This document shows, piece by piece, positions 24,962 through 33,441 of a stretch of 64,000 nt of DNA. Each line of letters opens with the position of its first letter. The first letter of the stretch is position 1. This stretch comes from Bacteroidia bacterium (GTDB lineage: Bacteria; Bacteroidota; Bacteroidia; SpSt-205), in the NCBI GenBank assembly GCA_026003235.1, contig BPGW01000001.1:150224-214223 (forward strand), read 5' to 3'. The translations under genes were made by a program, and so were the position numbers. The notes under the pieces were generated by a model. It had not been told where the DNA came from. It made no database searches and saw only the letters and a program-made list of their open reading frames with translations.

Positions 24962-25461
24962 TGCGCGCACTGGCGATAGCGATGGTAGCCATGGGGGTGA
25001 GCTTAGCGCAAAAGGTCGGTTTTGTAGACTCCCAAGCGCTCTTAGATCGGATGCCCGAGTACAAGGCCGCCGAACAGGAAATTGAACGCCTCACCCAACA
25101 GTGGCAAAAAGAAATTGATGACCTCTACGCTCGGGTGGAACAGCTTTTCCAGCAGTACCGCGAGCAGGAACCCCTCATGTCTCCCGAAATGAAGCGCCGT
25201 AAGCAGGATGAGATCGAGGCTGAAGAGCGGAAAGCCCGCGAGCTGCAGCGCAAGCGCTTCGGTCCCAATGGAGACCTCTTTAAGCAGCGGGAAGAAAAAA
25301 TGAAGCCTGTCTTAGATAAGCTCCAGCAAGCTATCCAGGCTGTCGCTCAGGAGAAAAAGTTTGCGATTGTGTTGGATCGAAGTGCAGGGGGAGGGGTGCT
25401 TTACGGGGAGCCGGCGTACGATCTGACCGAAGCTGTAGCGGCCAAGCTGGGGCTGAGGTAA
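24958..25461 (+). CDS. OmpH/Skp-family periplasmic chaperone (first copy)
   Basis: 167 residues: signal peptide (RALAIAMVAMGVSLAQ), then KVGFVDSQALLDRMPEY, a long charged helix pair (about 40-125) and a final strand segment KFAIVLDRSAGGGVLYG. This is the Skp jellyfish layout: a trimer that holds unfolded outer-membrane proteins for BamA. It overlaps the bamA stop by 4 bp. Confidence 0.9.
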   Translation: MMRALAIAMVAMGVSLAQKVGFVDSQALLDRMPEYKAAEQEIERLTQQWQKEIDDLYARVEQLFQQYREQEPLMSPEMKRRKQDEIEAEERKARELQRKRFGPNGDLFKQREEKMKPVLDKLQQAIQAVAQEKKFAIVLDRSAGGGVLYGEPAYDLTEAVAAKLGLR

Positions 25462-25467
25462 AAGCCC

Positions 25468-25475
25468 TACCTTTG
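25468..25475 (+). promoter_or_regulatory. -7 box TACCTTTG of the second ompH gene
   Basis: Consensus box, four bases (CCCA) before the ATG at 25480; an internal promoter within the envelope cluster. Confidence 0.65.
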
Positions 25476-25479
25476 CCCA

Positions 25480-26103
25480 ATGCCGCACTACATGCGAGTA
25501 ACGGGGCTGCTCGTGCTTTTGTCCTGCACGAAGCCCGCCGTGTCTCCAGCCCAGTCTACCCCAAAGACCTTGCGGATCGGTTACACGAACTTGGAGCTGG
25601 TCTTAAGTTACCTGCCAGAAGCCCAACAGGTTGAGCAGCAGCTGCGCACATACGAAAAGAAGGTGATTGAGCAGCTCAATATCAAGCAAAGCTACCTCCA
25701 GACGAAAATAGAAGAGTACACCGAACTCAAACAATCTGGCAAGCTCACCCCCGCACAGGAAGAAGAGCGAAGGAAAGAAATCATGCGTCTGGATGAGGAA
25801 ATCAAGCGTTTCCAAGAGGAGTCGGAGCAGAACTACTTGAAGAAGAAGGCCGAACTCCTGCAGCCTATCGTGGAAAGGCTTCAAAAGGCTATAGACGAGC
25901 TGGCAGCGGCCGAGGGGTACGACTACATCTTGAATAATTCCAATTCAACGGGTGTGGCGTTTATTTTGCACGGGCCGAAAGGGGACGATGTGACGGAGCG
26001 GCTCCTAAAGCGCTTGGGGGTAGACACCAGCAAAATCCAGCGCCCGGATACCACGGGTGGGCCTAAGGCAGCACCGGCGTCGCCTTCCGCCCCGAAAAAG
26101 TGA
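25480..26103 (+). CDS. OmpH/Skp-family chaperone (second copy), probable lipoprotein
   Basis: 207 residues. The N-terminus has a short hydrophobic stretch ending in LLVLLSC, a plausible lipobox. This is followed by IGYTNLELVLSYLPEAQQVE, a long helical hairpin (about 60-150) and the conserved strand YDYILNNSNSTGVAFIL. A Pro/Ala-rich tail replaces the usual C-terminus. Tandem OmpH copies after bamA are normal in Bacteroidota. The first ATG fits the -7 box spacing; ATG at 25492 is an alternative. The stop overlaps murI by 4 bp. Confidence 0.88.
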   Translation: MPHYMRVTGLLVLLSCTKPAVSPAQSTPKTLRIGYTNLELVLSYLPEAQQVEQQLRTYEKKVIEQLNIKQSYLQTKIEEYTELKQSGKLTPAQEEERRKEIMRLDEEIKRFQEESEQNYLKKKAELLQPIVERLQKAIDELAAAEGYDYILNNSNSTGVAFILHGPKGDDVTERLLKRLGVDTSKIQRPDTTGGPKAAPASPSAPKK

Positions 26104-26885
26104 AGGCAGGGGTTTTTGACTCGGGGGTAGGAGGGCTGCTCACAGCCCGCCTCTTGCGTTCTCTGCACCCGCAAGCTGACCTGTTGTATTACGGCGATAC
26201 GGTTCATTTGCCTTATGGGGATAAGTCTCCGCAGCAAATAAAAGGGTACGTGCGGGACATTGGGCGGTTCCTGTATGGTGTGGGGGCGCAGGTGCTGGTG
26301 GTGGCCTGCAATACCGCTTCAGCGGTGGGTTTAGAAGGTCTGCGTGCGGAATGGCCCCATCTCCCCATTTACGACGCTATTACGCCGGCGCTGGAGGCGT
26401 TTACCCATCACAGGTACGCCGAGCCGGTGGGCGTTATAGGCACGTACACCACCATTCGGTCGGGGGTCTATGGGTCTGCGCTCCGGCGGATGGGCTATGC
26501 CGTCAAGGAGCTGGCTACGCCTCTGCTGGTGCCCCTTATTGAAGAGGGTTGGGTTGACCATCCTGCCATGGAAGCGGCCCTGGAGACGTACCTTTCCGAG
26601 CTGGGGGAGGTGGGTACGCTGCTGCTGGCCTGTACCCACTATCCCGTTATTGAAGGGGCTGTGCGGCGCTATTACCAGCGAAGGGGAGCTTCCGTTCGTA
26701 TCCTCAGCACGGCGGCTTTGCTGGCACAGAAGGTAGCTCGAGACCTCCCTCCCTCCGGGCAAGGAACAAGCCAGTTCTGGGTCTCTGACTGGAGCGAGCG
26801 TTTCGTGCGGGTGGCTTCGGCTTTCTGGGGGGAGGCGATAGCGCTGGAACCAGCGCCTTTACCTTCTACTCCTGCAGAGTGGTAA
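26100..26885 (+). CDS. murI: Glutamate racemase
   Basis: 261 residues from a GTG (GTGA overlap with the previous stop). Both catalytic cysteines are present: Cys in VACNTASA and Cys in LACTHYPV. Other motifs are GVFDSGVGGLLTARLL and YYGDTVHLPYGDKSP. It converts L-glutamate to D-glutamate for peptidoglycan. It closes the envelope cluster. Its TAA directly abuts the TAA of the convergent gene, forming the palindrome GTAATTAC. Confidence 0.96.
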   Translation: MKAGVFDSGVGGLLTARLLRSLHPQADLLYYGDTVHLPYGDKSPQQIKGYVRDIGRFLYGVGAQVLVVACNTASAVGLEGLRAEWPHLPIYDAITPALEAFTHHRYAEPVGVIGTYTTIRSGVYGSALRRMGYAVKELATPLLVPLIEEGWVDHPAMEAALETYLSELGEVGTLLLACTHYPVIEGAVRRYYQRRGASVRILSTAALLAQKVARDLPPSGQGTSQFWVSDWSERFVRVASAFWGEAIALEPAPLPSTPAEW

Positions 26886-27650
26886 TTACTTATGGCCCTC
26901 TTGGTAAAAGAGCTGCTCCCAAGCTTTTTCGCGTTCGGCTGCTTCGGTGATGTACGGCGTAAAGTACGCTATATTTAGCAGGAGCCAGTTGAGTACATTG
27001 GCCGGGAAGTAGGTCGGCCGCACAAAGTCCACAAAAAGCACCGCTCGCAAGCCTGAAGTGTTGTTGTGCACCTCGTGGTCAAAGCAGTCGTCAAAAATGA
27101 GGACCTTGCCCTCTTCCCAGAGGAGTTTTTGATCATGCACCCGTATCCAGCATTGCTCACGGGGTTCAGGCACGATCAAGCCCAGATGCAGGCGTAGCAC
27201 CCCGTTGTACGGGCCGCGGTGAGGGGGGATGTACTTGCCTGGCTCCAGGATGGAGAAGAAAGCGGTCTTGATGCCTGGGATTCGGCGCAGTAGGCGAGTA
27301 GTTTCGGGACAGAGGCGCGTGTTTTTCTCGCTCCAGCGCCCGTAGCCGCAGAACATGAAGGTCTTCCAGTTTTTGTCTTGCGTGATGGTGGCCACTTCGG
27401 GGGTGATTTCGTGAAAGGCCGGCAGGTCGTCTTTTCGCTGCAGCACCTGATCAAGTTCGGCCCGAATCACGCGCCAGTTGTCTTCCAGCTCTTTTGCCCA
27501 GGGGAAAAGTCGCGTGTCATATACAGGGGGGTTGCCATGTACGGAGAAGCGGGCGTTCACTTCTTCCACAAAGTCCACGAGAGATTGGAGCATTTTCTCT
27601 CGCAGGGTTTGGGGTTTTTTGAGGACTCCCTTGTACACTTGGCTGGCCAT
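26886..27650 (-). CDS. Aspartyl/asparaginyl beta-hydroxylase-family protein
   Basis: 254 residues with the AspH-type double-stranded beta-helix: iron ligands in PHRGPYNGVLRLHLGLIVP (first His) and FDDCFDHEVHNNT (second His), with the oxoglutarate-binding Arg probably in SGLRAVLFVDFVRP. EGKVLIFDD is typical. Bacterial members hydroxylate Asp/Asn residues or small molecules, or modify lipids; the substrate is unknown. The start is supported by a TAACTTTG box four bases upstream. There is no gap to murI at the 3' side. Confidence 0.88.
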   Translation of the reverse strand: MASQVYKGVLKKPQTLREKMLQSLVDFVEEVNARFSVHGNPPVYDTRLFPWAKELEDNWRVIRAELDQVLQRKDDLPAFHEITPEVATITQDKNWKTFMFCGYGRWSEKNTRLCPETTRLLRRIPGIKTAFFSILEPGKYIPPHRGPYNGVLRLHLGLIVPEPREQCWIRVHDQKLLWEEGKVLIFDDCFDHEVHNNTSGLRAVLFVDFVRPTYFPANVLNWLLLNIAYFTPYITEAAEREKAWEQLFYQEGHK

Positions 27651-27654
27651 GCGG

Positions 27655-27662
27655 CAAAGTTA
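27655..27662 (-). promoter_or_regulatory. -7 box TAACTTTG of the hydroxylase-like gene
   Basis: Consensus box on the minus strand, four bases (CCGC) before the ATG at 27650. Confidence 0.65.
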
Positions 27663-27699
27663 CAGCAGAAGGGGACATGGTTGTGTGGTTGCCTGTGCA

Positions 27700-27707
27700 T
27701 ATCTTTG
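27700..27707 (+). promoter_or_regulatory. -7 box TATCTTTG of the PhoD-type phosphatase gene
   Basis: Consensus box, four bases (GGTC) before the ATG at 27712. It shares a 61-base divergent spacer with the minus-strand box at 27662-27655. Confidence 0.7.
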
Positions 27708-27711
27708 GGTC

Positions 27712-29586
27712 ATGCGATACCTGCTAAGCGTAGTCCTTGTCGCCTGGGTAGCGGCCCAGCCCACCCATCCGAACCGAGCTTATGTAAGGGTCAGTCAAGC
27801 GCCTTTTCTGCATGGAGTGGCCTCGGGAGACCCTCTTACGGATAGGGTGATTTTATGGACTCGGATTACTCCGCCCCAGAACTGGACAGGGCCTGTGTCC
27901 GTCAGCTGGGAGGTGGCCTCTGATTCGCAGTTTGCGACGATTGTGGCTTCGGGCACGGCCAGCACAGATGCTGATAGAGATTACACGGTCAAGGTGGACG
28001 CTATTGGCCTCCAGCCAGGACAGTGGTACTGGTATCGGTTCCAGGCCTTGAATGCCTATTCGCCGGTAGGCCGCACGCGCACGCTTCCAGCCAGCGGTGT
28101 GAACCGCCTCCGGTTGGCCGTGGTGTCGTGTGCCGACTATCAAAACGGCTTTTACACCGCCTATGAAAACATTTGCCTGCGCAACGACATAGACTTTGTG
28201 GTGCATTTGGGCGACTATATCTACGAGTACGGCCCCCAGCAGAATAGCGTTCGTCAATCGGAGCCTCCCCGAGAGACGATTACCCTGGAGGACTATCGCA
28301 TACGATATTCCCACTACCGGCTGGACACGATGCTGCAGTGGCTTCATCAGAACTACCCTGTGATAGCCGTCTGGGATGATCACGAGCTTGCCAACGACGC
28401 TTGGAAAGCTGGTGCACAAAACCACAACGCCGCATCAGAAGGCCCCTTCAGCGACCGAAAAAAAGCTATGCTGCGGGCCTATCATGAATGGATGCCCTTC
28501 CGTATGCCCGATCCCAATGACTCTTTGCGGATCTGGCGGTCGTTTTCCATAGGAGGGTTTGTGGACCTTATCATGCTGGATACACGGCACTACGATCGGG
28601 ATCAGCAGGTCACAAGCAGTAGCTTTTTAGGGGTTTCAGCTAATGACGCTACCCTCAACGACCCTAACCGTTCCATTTTGGGGCCCGTGCAGCGGACCTG
28701 GCTGGTGAATCAGCTCAAAAATTCAACGGCTACCTGGCGCATTATAGGTCAGCAGGTGATGGTGGCGCCTCTCACCGCGACGGTCCTGAGCACCACGTAC
28801 GTAGTCAACCCCGATCAGTGGGATGGCTACCCTGCAGACCGGCGTCGGCTCATGGACAGCCTTATCCAAAACAACATCGGCAATGTCGTGGTGCTTACAG
28901 GGGATATCCACACCTCATGGGGGAATGATCTGCCTTTTGGGCCGGGTAGTTACAATCCTACTTCTGGGGCGGGGTCTACCGCTGTGGAGTTTGTGACACC
29001 GAGCATTACTTCGGCCAATGCCTCTTTTCTGAGCAACTTCTCTAACACTTCTTTGATCAAGTCGCAGAACCCTCATGTGAAGTACGTGGATGTCACGAAG
29101 CATGGGTATGTGGTGATAGATGTAACGCCCCAGAAAGTCCAGGGGGACTGGTACTTTGCCAATACCGTTTCGCAGCCGCAGCCCGGTGAAACCGCCGGGG
29201 AAAGCTGGTATGTCAACAGCGGCGAGCGCTTTTTGCGTAAAGCCACCAGCCCTACGAGTGCGCCACCTGGTTATAACCCGCCGCTCGTATCGCGAGGGCA
29301 AACTACCACTTCGCTTACCTCTCTTAGCCCTGTGCTGGTTGGGGTCTATCCCAATCCCGCCCAGGACTTCGTCACGCTGCAACTTTATACGCCGACAGCT
29401 GAGACGCTTACCCTGGATTTGTATAGCGCGGTGGGGCAAAGGGTGGCTTCGTATACCGTGGTCACGCCTTCGGCTGGGACGCATTATTATCAGGTGCCTT
29501 TGGACGAGGTGGGGAAGGGCGTCTTCTTGCTGACTATCCAAGGCTCCGGCGGCCAAAGCCAGAGCTATCGCCTTGTCAAGCGGTAG
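27712..29586 (+). CDS. PhoD-type alkaline phosphatase with T9SS sorting domain
   Basis: 624 residues. The frame is open from 27478 but the promoter at 27700 sets the start. Signal peptide RYLLSVVLVAWVAAQ; an N-terminal fibronectin-like PhoD domain (GVASGDPLTDRVILWTRITP); then the metallophosphatase core with VVSCADYQNGF, DFVVHLGDYIYEYG, AVWDDHELAND and LTGDIHTSWG, which carry the metal-binding residues. The last ~85 residues (GVYPNPAQDF, YSAVGQRV, GVFLLTIQ, YRLVKR) form a type A T9SS C-terminal sorting domain. It is probably secreted or surface-attached and hydrolyses phosphodi- or monoesters. Confidence 0.93.
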   Translation: MRYLLSVVLVAWVAAQPTHPNRAYVRVSQAPFLHGVASGDPLTDRVILWTRITPPQNWTGPVSVSWEVASDSQFATIVASGTASTDADRDYTVKVDAIGLQPGQWYWYRFQALNAYSPVGRTRTLPASGVNRLRLAVVSCADYQNGFYTAYENICLRNDIDFVVHLGDYIYEYGPQQNSVRQSEPPRETITLEDYRIRYSHYRLDTMLQWLHQNYPVIAVWDDHELANDAWKAGAQNHNAASEGPFSDRKKAMLRAYHEWMPFRMPDPNDSLRIWRSFSIGGFVDLIMLDTRHYDRDQQVTSSSFLGVSANDATLNDPNRSILGPVQRTWLVNQLKNSTATWRIIGQQVMVAPLTATVLSTTYVVNPDQWDGYPADRRRLMDSLIQNNIGNVVVLTGDIHTSWGNDLPFGPGSYNPTSGAGSTAVEFVTPSITSANASFLSNFSNTSLIKSQNPHVKYVDVTKHGYVVIDVTPQKVQGDWYFANTVSQPQPGETAGESWYVNSGERFLRKATSPTSAPPGYNPPLVSRGQTTTSLTSLSPVLVGVYPNPAQDFVTLQLYTPTAETLTLDLYSAVGQRVASYTVVTPSAGTHYYQVPLDEVGKGVFLLTIQGSGGQSQSYRLVKR

Positions 29587-29599
29587 GACGGAGAGCAGG

Positions 29600-29607
29600 T
29601 ATCTTTG
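29600..29607 (+). promoter_or_regulatory. -7 box TATCTTTG of the DUF697-SHOCT gene
   Basis: Consensus box, four bases (TCTG) before the ATG at 29612. Confidence 0.65.
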
Positions 29608-29611
29608 TCTG

Positions 29612-30168
29612 ATGGACACGCGGCGTTTTCAAGCTGAGAAACTTATTCGGGAGCACATGGTGGCGGCCATGGGGGCGGGGCTGGTGCCCCTCCCCTTGGG
29701 TGACTGGGCTACTACCCTGGCTGTCCAGCTCCATCTCGTGCGCGAACTGGCAAAACTCTATGGGGTTCCTTTCTTGGCTGGCGCAGCGAAGGGGCTGATT
29801 GTTAGCCTGGTAGGGGCTACGTCGGTGCGGGGCGCCACAACGCTGATCAAGCTACTGCCAGGGGTAGGATGGATGGTAGGAGGGCTTACGGCTTCTGTGC
29901 TGGCGGCAGCCATGACCTACGCTGTAGGCAAAGTCTTCCAGCGACATTTTGAGGCAGGGGGTACCCTCCAAAACTTTGATGTGCAGGCCGCTCGCAAGGC
30001 CTACGAGAGCGCTTTTCGGGAGGGGCAGGCTGTGGCAGAAAGCACTCGGAACCAACCTAGTCAAGACCCTTACGAGCGCCTCGTAAACTGCATGAACTCT
30101 ATCAGGCCGGCGTGCTTTCTGCTGAGGAGTACGACAAGCTCAAGCAAAAAATTTTCCATGAGTTGTGA
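29612..30168 (+). CDS. DUF697 (YcjF-like) protein with SHOCT tail, interrupted by a probable frameshift
   Basis: The start at 29612 is fixed by the -7 box. Residues ~1-110 match DUF697: AAMGAGLVPLPLGDWATTL, YGVPFLAGAAKGLI and three hydrophobic helices. At about 30082 the reading frame must step back one base: the original frame runs on as noncoding-looking sequence to 30223, while the -1 frame reads KLHELYQAGVLSAEEYDKLK and ends in TGA at 30166-30168, a textbook SHOCT domain. The restored stop lies two bases before the next gene's ATG. A missing base (true mutation or sequence error) is likelier than programmed shifting because no slippery heptamer is present. Confidence 0.7.
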
Positions 30169-30170
30169 GG

Positions 30171-31409
30171 ATGAAGCGCGAGTTTGGGACGCTTCCTTTA
30201 CCACGGAAAGAGCAGCTGAATAGTCACCTCACGCTGCACTATATCTCGCACCAAGGGCCTTTGGTTTACTTAGCTGCGGTGTGGGAGGCGCCGGCTTTGC
30301 GTACTTATCCGGCGGCTGTTCGTCCTCTTCTGGTGCGGCTTCTGACGGAAGAGAACCTTCGCTACGGTTCAGGCGGCGTGCATGAGGCCCTTCTGGAGCT
30401 GGGGTGGGAATGGCGCTGGGATGTCAGCCTGGATAGCCTTGTCTTAGTAGCGCAGGGGCTCTCCGAAGGCTTTCCCCAAGCTCTTGAGCTGCTCTATAGA
30501 GCGGTGGCGGAGCCGGTCCTGGAAGGGCCTCCTGTGGCGCTTCAGCTGGATCGGCTTATAGAGACGCAGCGGCGAGCCTGGGCTAACCTACCGTACCGGG
30601 CGGACGCTTACCTGGCTCAACGGCTCTGGCGCCTCTCTTATGCGGTCTTTGAAGGTACTTCTCCAGAGGAAATAAGGGGGCTAAATACGGCCTTGGTAAG
30701 GTCCTACTGGGAAGCTTTTATAGGGAAGGGGCTGCGTCACCTGGTGATAGCTGCCCCTAAGCTACCCCCCTCAGTGGTGCGGTGGGCTTCGCTATCAGGT
30801 TCGCTTGCGTATGAGCTCCTTTTGCCTGCCGAGTCCCGGTCCTCTGAGCACGTGGAGGAGACGGCGCCGGCTCAGCAGGTGTCCTTGCGTGTGGCTTACC
30901 CCTGGGTGCGTCCGCAGGTGGCCCACTACGGAGCGTATCAACTTGCCCTTTTCAGGCTGGGGGGGTATTTTGGCTCGCAGCTCATGCAAAGCCTTCGGGA
31001 GGAAGCTGGGCTTACGTATGGGGTGCAGGCCCGGGCGCTCGCTGCCCAAGCGGGGGGTTACTTCGTCGTAGCCAGCGAAGTAGACCGCCAGCGCGTGGAA
31101 GAAGCTATCCAGCGCATAGAGGCCGAAGTGCAAGCCTGGCGTGAAAACCCTTTCCCCACCGAAGAGGCGTTCCAAGAAGTACAGAGGTCCTTGCTCCTTC
31201 GGCTTGAAGTGGAGGGGCTCTCGGAATGGGTTTCTCGGCTGGCGCATCTCTTGGCCCGGGGTCTCTCGGCGGAAGCGTACCTGGCGCAAAGGCAGGCCAT
31301 CGCTTCGTATCGGTGGACGGACTGGCCACAGCCTCCGCTTCCCTCTACGGCTCTCTTGACCGTAGCGGTGGGAACGCCCCGCCCTATTTTTGCCAGCCCA
31401 TGCGCCTAA
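30171..31409 (+). CDS. M16-family peptidase-like protein lacking the zinc site
   Basis: 412 residues from the ATG at 30171. The C-terminal half has the M16 signature LGGYFGSQLMQSLREEAGLTYGV, including the Arg and Tyr that clamp substrate in two-component M16 proteases. The N-terminal half lacks the HxxEH zinc motif, so this is the non-catalytic partner type; the active subunit is not in the window. No signal peptide is seen. The last 10 bases overlap purQ, and the purQ promoter box lies inside its 3' end. Confidence 0.8.
   Translation: MKREFGTLPLPRKEQLNSHLTLHYISHQGPLVYLAAVWEAPALRTYPAAVRPLLVRLLTEENLRYGSGGVHEALLELGWEWRWDVSLDSLVLVAQGLSEGFPQALELLYRAVAEPVLEGPPVALQLDRLIETQRRAWANLPYRADAYLAQRLWRLSYAVFEGTSPEEIRGLNTALVRSYWEAFIGKGLRHLVIAAPKLPPSVVRWASLSGSLAYELLLPAESRSSEHVEETAPAQQVSLRVAYPWVRPQVAHYGAYQLALFRLGGYFGSQLMQSLREEAGLTYGVQARALAAQAGGYFVVASEVDRQRVEEAIQRIEAEVQAWRENPFPTEEAFQEVQRSLLLRLEVEGLSEWVSRLAHLLARGLSAEAYLAQRQAIASYRWTDWPQPPLPSTALLTVAVGTPRPIFASPCA
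31385..31392 (+). promoter_or_regulatory. -7 box TATTTTTG of purQ
   Basis: Consensus box inside the end of the M16-like gene, seven bases before the purQ ATG at 31400. Confidence 0.55.
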
Positions 31410-32047
31410 GAGCAGGTATTGTCGTGTTTCCCGGCAGCAATTGCGATCGGGACCTGTACTACGCGCTGGAGCGAGCGGGTATGGTGCCTCGTTTTCTCTG
31501 GCATGCAGAGTCTCGCCTCCCAGCCTTGGAAGCGGTTTTCTTGCCTGGAGGGTTCTCTTATGGGGACTACCTGAGGGCCGGCGCGATTGCTCGTTTTGCT
31601 CCCATCATGAAGGCCATAGAAGAGTTCTGGCGTAAAGGAGGGTTTGTGATGGGCATTTGTAACGGGTTTCAGGTGCTGGTGGAGGCGGGGTGGCTACCCG
31701 GGGCTCTCCGTCGCAATGCACATGGGCGCTTTTGGTGCGATGTGGCTACGGTGACCTTCTTTGGGGAGGGGCCTTTGACCCCTTACCTCAAGGGAACGTA
31801 CCGGTTGCCTGTGGCGCATGGGGAAGGCCGTTATGTACCACCGGCGGACTTTTGGCCGGAGTGGGGGCTGCGCTACGTGCCGGCTCCTGCTCCCAATGGG
31901 AGCTTTGGAGCTATCGCAGGCTTTGGTAATCGGGAGGGAACAGTGTTTGGCCTGATGCCCCATCCAGAGAGGGCCTGTGATCCGTATCAAGGTCAGGCCG
32001 ATGGGCTGGACCTTTTGCGGGGGATCGTTCGGTACCTTTCAGCCTGA
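31400..32047 (+). CDS. purQ: Phosphoribosylformylglycinamidine synthase, glutaminase subunit
   Basis: 215 residues from the ATG at 31400; the frame is open from 31226 but that part is antisense-like filler inside the M16 gene. A class I amidotransferase with nucleophile Cys in MGICNGFQVL, GGFSYGDYLRAGAIA and the His-Glu pair in MPHPERA. It supplies ammonia to PurL for step 4 of purine synthesis. PurL is not in the window; purM is 19 kb away. It is followed after two bases by the nuoL-like gene. Confidence 0.95.
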   Translation: MRLRAGIVVFPGSNCDRDLYYALERAGMVPRFLWHAESRLPALEAVFLPGGFSYGDYLRAGAIARFAPIMKAIEEFWRKGGFVMGICNGFQVLVEAGWLPGALRRNAHGRFWCDVATVTFFGEGPLTPYLKGTYRLPVAHGEGRYVPPADFWPEWGLRYVPAPAPNGSFGAIAGFGNREGTVFGLMPHPERACDPYQGQADGLDLLRGIVRYLSA

Positions 32048-32049
32048 CG

Positions 32050-33441
32050 GTGCGCCCAAGGTGGGTTTTGCTTTTGCCGTTCTTAGCTGGCTTGGTGGCG
32101 TGGGCCTGGCCAGGTCCTGGGCTATTGCGGGCTGCAGGCTTGATTACGGCGGCTATAGCAGGCTACTCGGCGTTTTACTTTTCGCAGCGATACGGGCTTT
32201 TGGCGGGGTTGTATAGCCTGGCGTTGGTGGGGGTAGCGCTTTTTTGCCTTGCGCCGACTGTGATGGGGATCTTTGCTGGGTGGGAGCTTGTAAGCGTAGC
32301 TGCCTGGGGTCTGATAGGGTGGGGGCGTGGAGTGTCAAGCCGCAGTTTGCGCGTAGCGGTGCTTGCTTTCCTGGTAAATCGGCTGGGTGATGTCGCCTGG
32401 CTTGCCAGCGCCTATGCTGGGGGGAAAGGCTCAGCGGGGTGGGTGGTGGCCGCCATGGTCAAAGCGGGGATGTTTCCCTTTACTTTCTGGCTGGTGCAGG
32501 CCATGTATGCGCCGGCTGCGGTGTCAGCGCTCCTTCACTCGGCGCTGCTGGTGGCGCTGGGGGTGTACCTTCCCCTCCGGGAGCCGCCTCTTGAAGGGGT
32601 GTTGGGCCTGCCGAGAGCCTGGCTTCAAGCGCTGGGCTGGGGAAGTGCGACCGTTTCGGCGCTGGGGGCTTTTTTCAGCCGCTCGCCCAAGGTCATGCTT
32701 GCGTGGAGCACCGCAGCCCATCTGGCGCTTTTGCTGGCCGAGTGGCCCACTGTCACCCTTATTGAGAAGCCGCTCCTGGTGCATAGCTTCCTCAAGGCGG
32801 CTCTGTTTCTCACCCTGGGCCTTGCGCAAAAGGGTTATGGGGGCTGGAAAGTGGCAGCGCTCTGGTATGGCCCAGCGGTATTGCTTGCGGCCTCTACGCC
32901 GCCTGAGCCTGTACCCTTAGCCGTGGAAACGCTGCTGGGCTTAGCTATAGGCCGTGCGGGAAAGGCTATTACGCAGGGGCGTTACTCCCTTCCTGGCTGG
33001 ATGAGCCTACCCATACTTGGGTTGGGATTCGGAGGACTCTTAGCTGGCTTTTCTTGGCATGTCGCTGCGTTACTGCCGGTAAGTGCGATCTTCGCAGGCC
33101 GGATGATCCCTCTCTCTGTTCGGCTTCGGATAGATAGGCCTTTTTTGCTGGCTGTAGAGGGGGCTGGGAAGGCTTGGGAAAGGCTAGGCCTTCTCTTTGC
33201 CCTCCTGGAATGGCGCCTCGTGCGCACTACGAACTTCCTGGCACACCTGCATATGCGTAGCGCTTTTCGCACAGCCCAAGGGGAAATCGCCCTGCTTGTT
33301 CAGGGGTGGGAAGGCCTTGTCCGCCGACTCCAGCGGGGCGCGGTTCAGTTTTTCTCTGACTTCCCTACCAGTCAGGCCGGTTTGCGCTGGGCCTTTCTGG
33401 TGACGCTGCTTATAGGCTTTGTATGGAAGCTCTTGCGCTAA
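32050..33441 (+). CDS. nuoL: NADH-quinone oxidoreductase subunit L (shortened)
   Basis: 463 residues, against about 600-650 for usual NuoL. About 12-13 hydrophobic helices. Family blocks present: FAGWELVSVAAWGLIGW, FLVNRLGDVAWL, and MVKAGMFPFTFWLVQAMYAP followed by AVSALLHSALLVALGVYLPLR cut as VSALLHSALL, containing the key channel Lys. Roughly the first helices and part of the C-terminal region of standard NuoL are missing. The GTG at 32050 follows purQ by two bases; a TACCTTTC near-box is nine bases upstream. It would be one of three antiporter-like proton channels of complex I. Confidence 0.85.
   Translation: MRPRWVLLLPFLAGLVAWAWPGPGLLRAAGLITAAIAGYSAFYFSQRYGLLAGLYSLALVGVALFCLAPTVMGIFAGWELVSVAAWGLIGWGRGVSSRSLRVAVLAFLVNRLGDVAWLASAYAGGKGSAGWVVAAMVKAGMFPFTFWLVQAMYAPAAVSALLHSALLVALGVYLPLREPPLEGVLGLPRAWLQALGWGSATVSALGAFFSRSPKVMLAWSTAAHLALLLAEWPTVTLIEKPLLVHSFLKAALFLTLGLAQKGYGGWKVAALWYGPAVLLAASTPPEPVPLAVETLLGLAIGRAGKAITQGRYSLPGWMSLPILGLGFGGLLAGFSWHVAALLPVSAIFAGRMIPLSVRLRIDRPFLLAVEGAGKAWERLGLLFALLEWRLVRTTNFLAHLHMRSAFRTAQGEIALLVQGWEGLVRRLQRGAVQFFSDFPTSQAGLRWAFLVTLLIGFVWKLLR

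Noticed and set aside
30080-30086. Programmed -1 frameshift in the DUF697-SHOCT gene
   Set aside because: No X XXY YYZ slippery sequence at the junction; a missing base is simpler.
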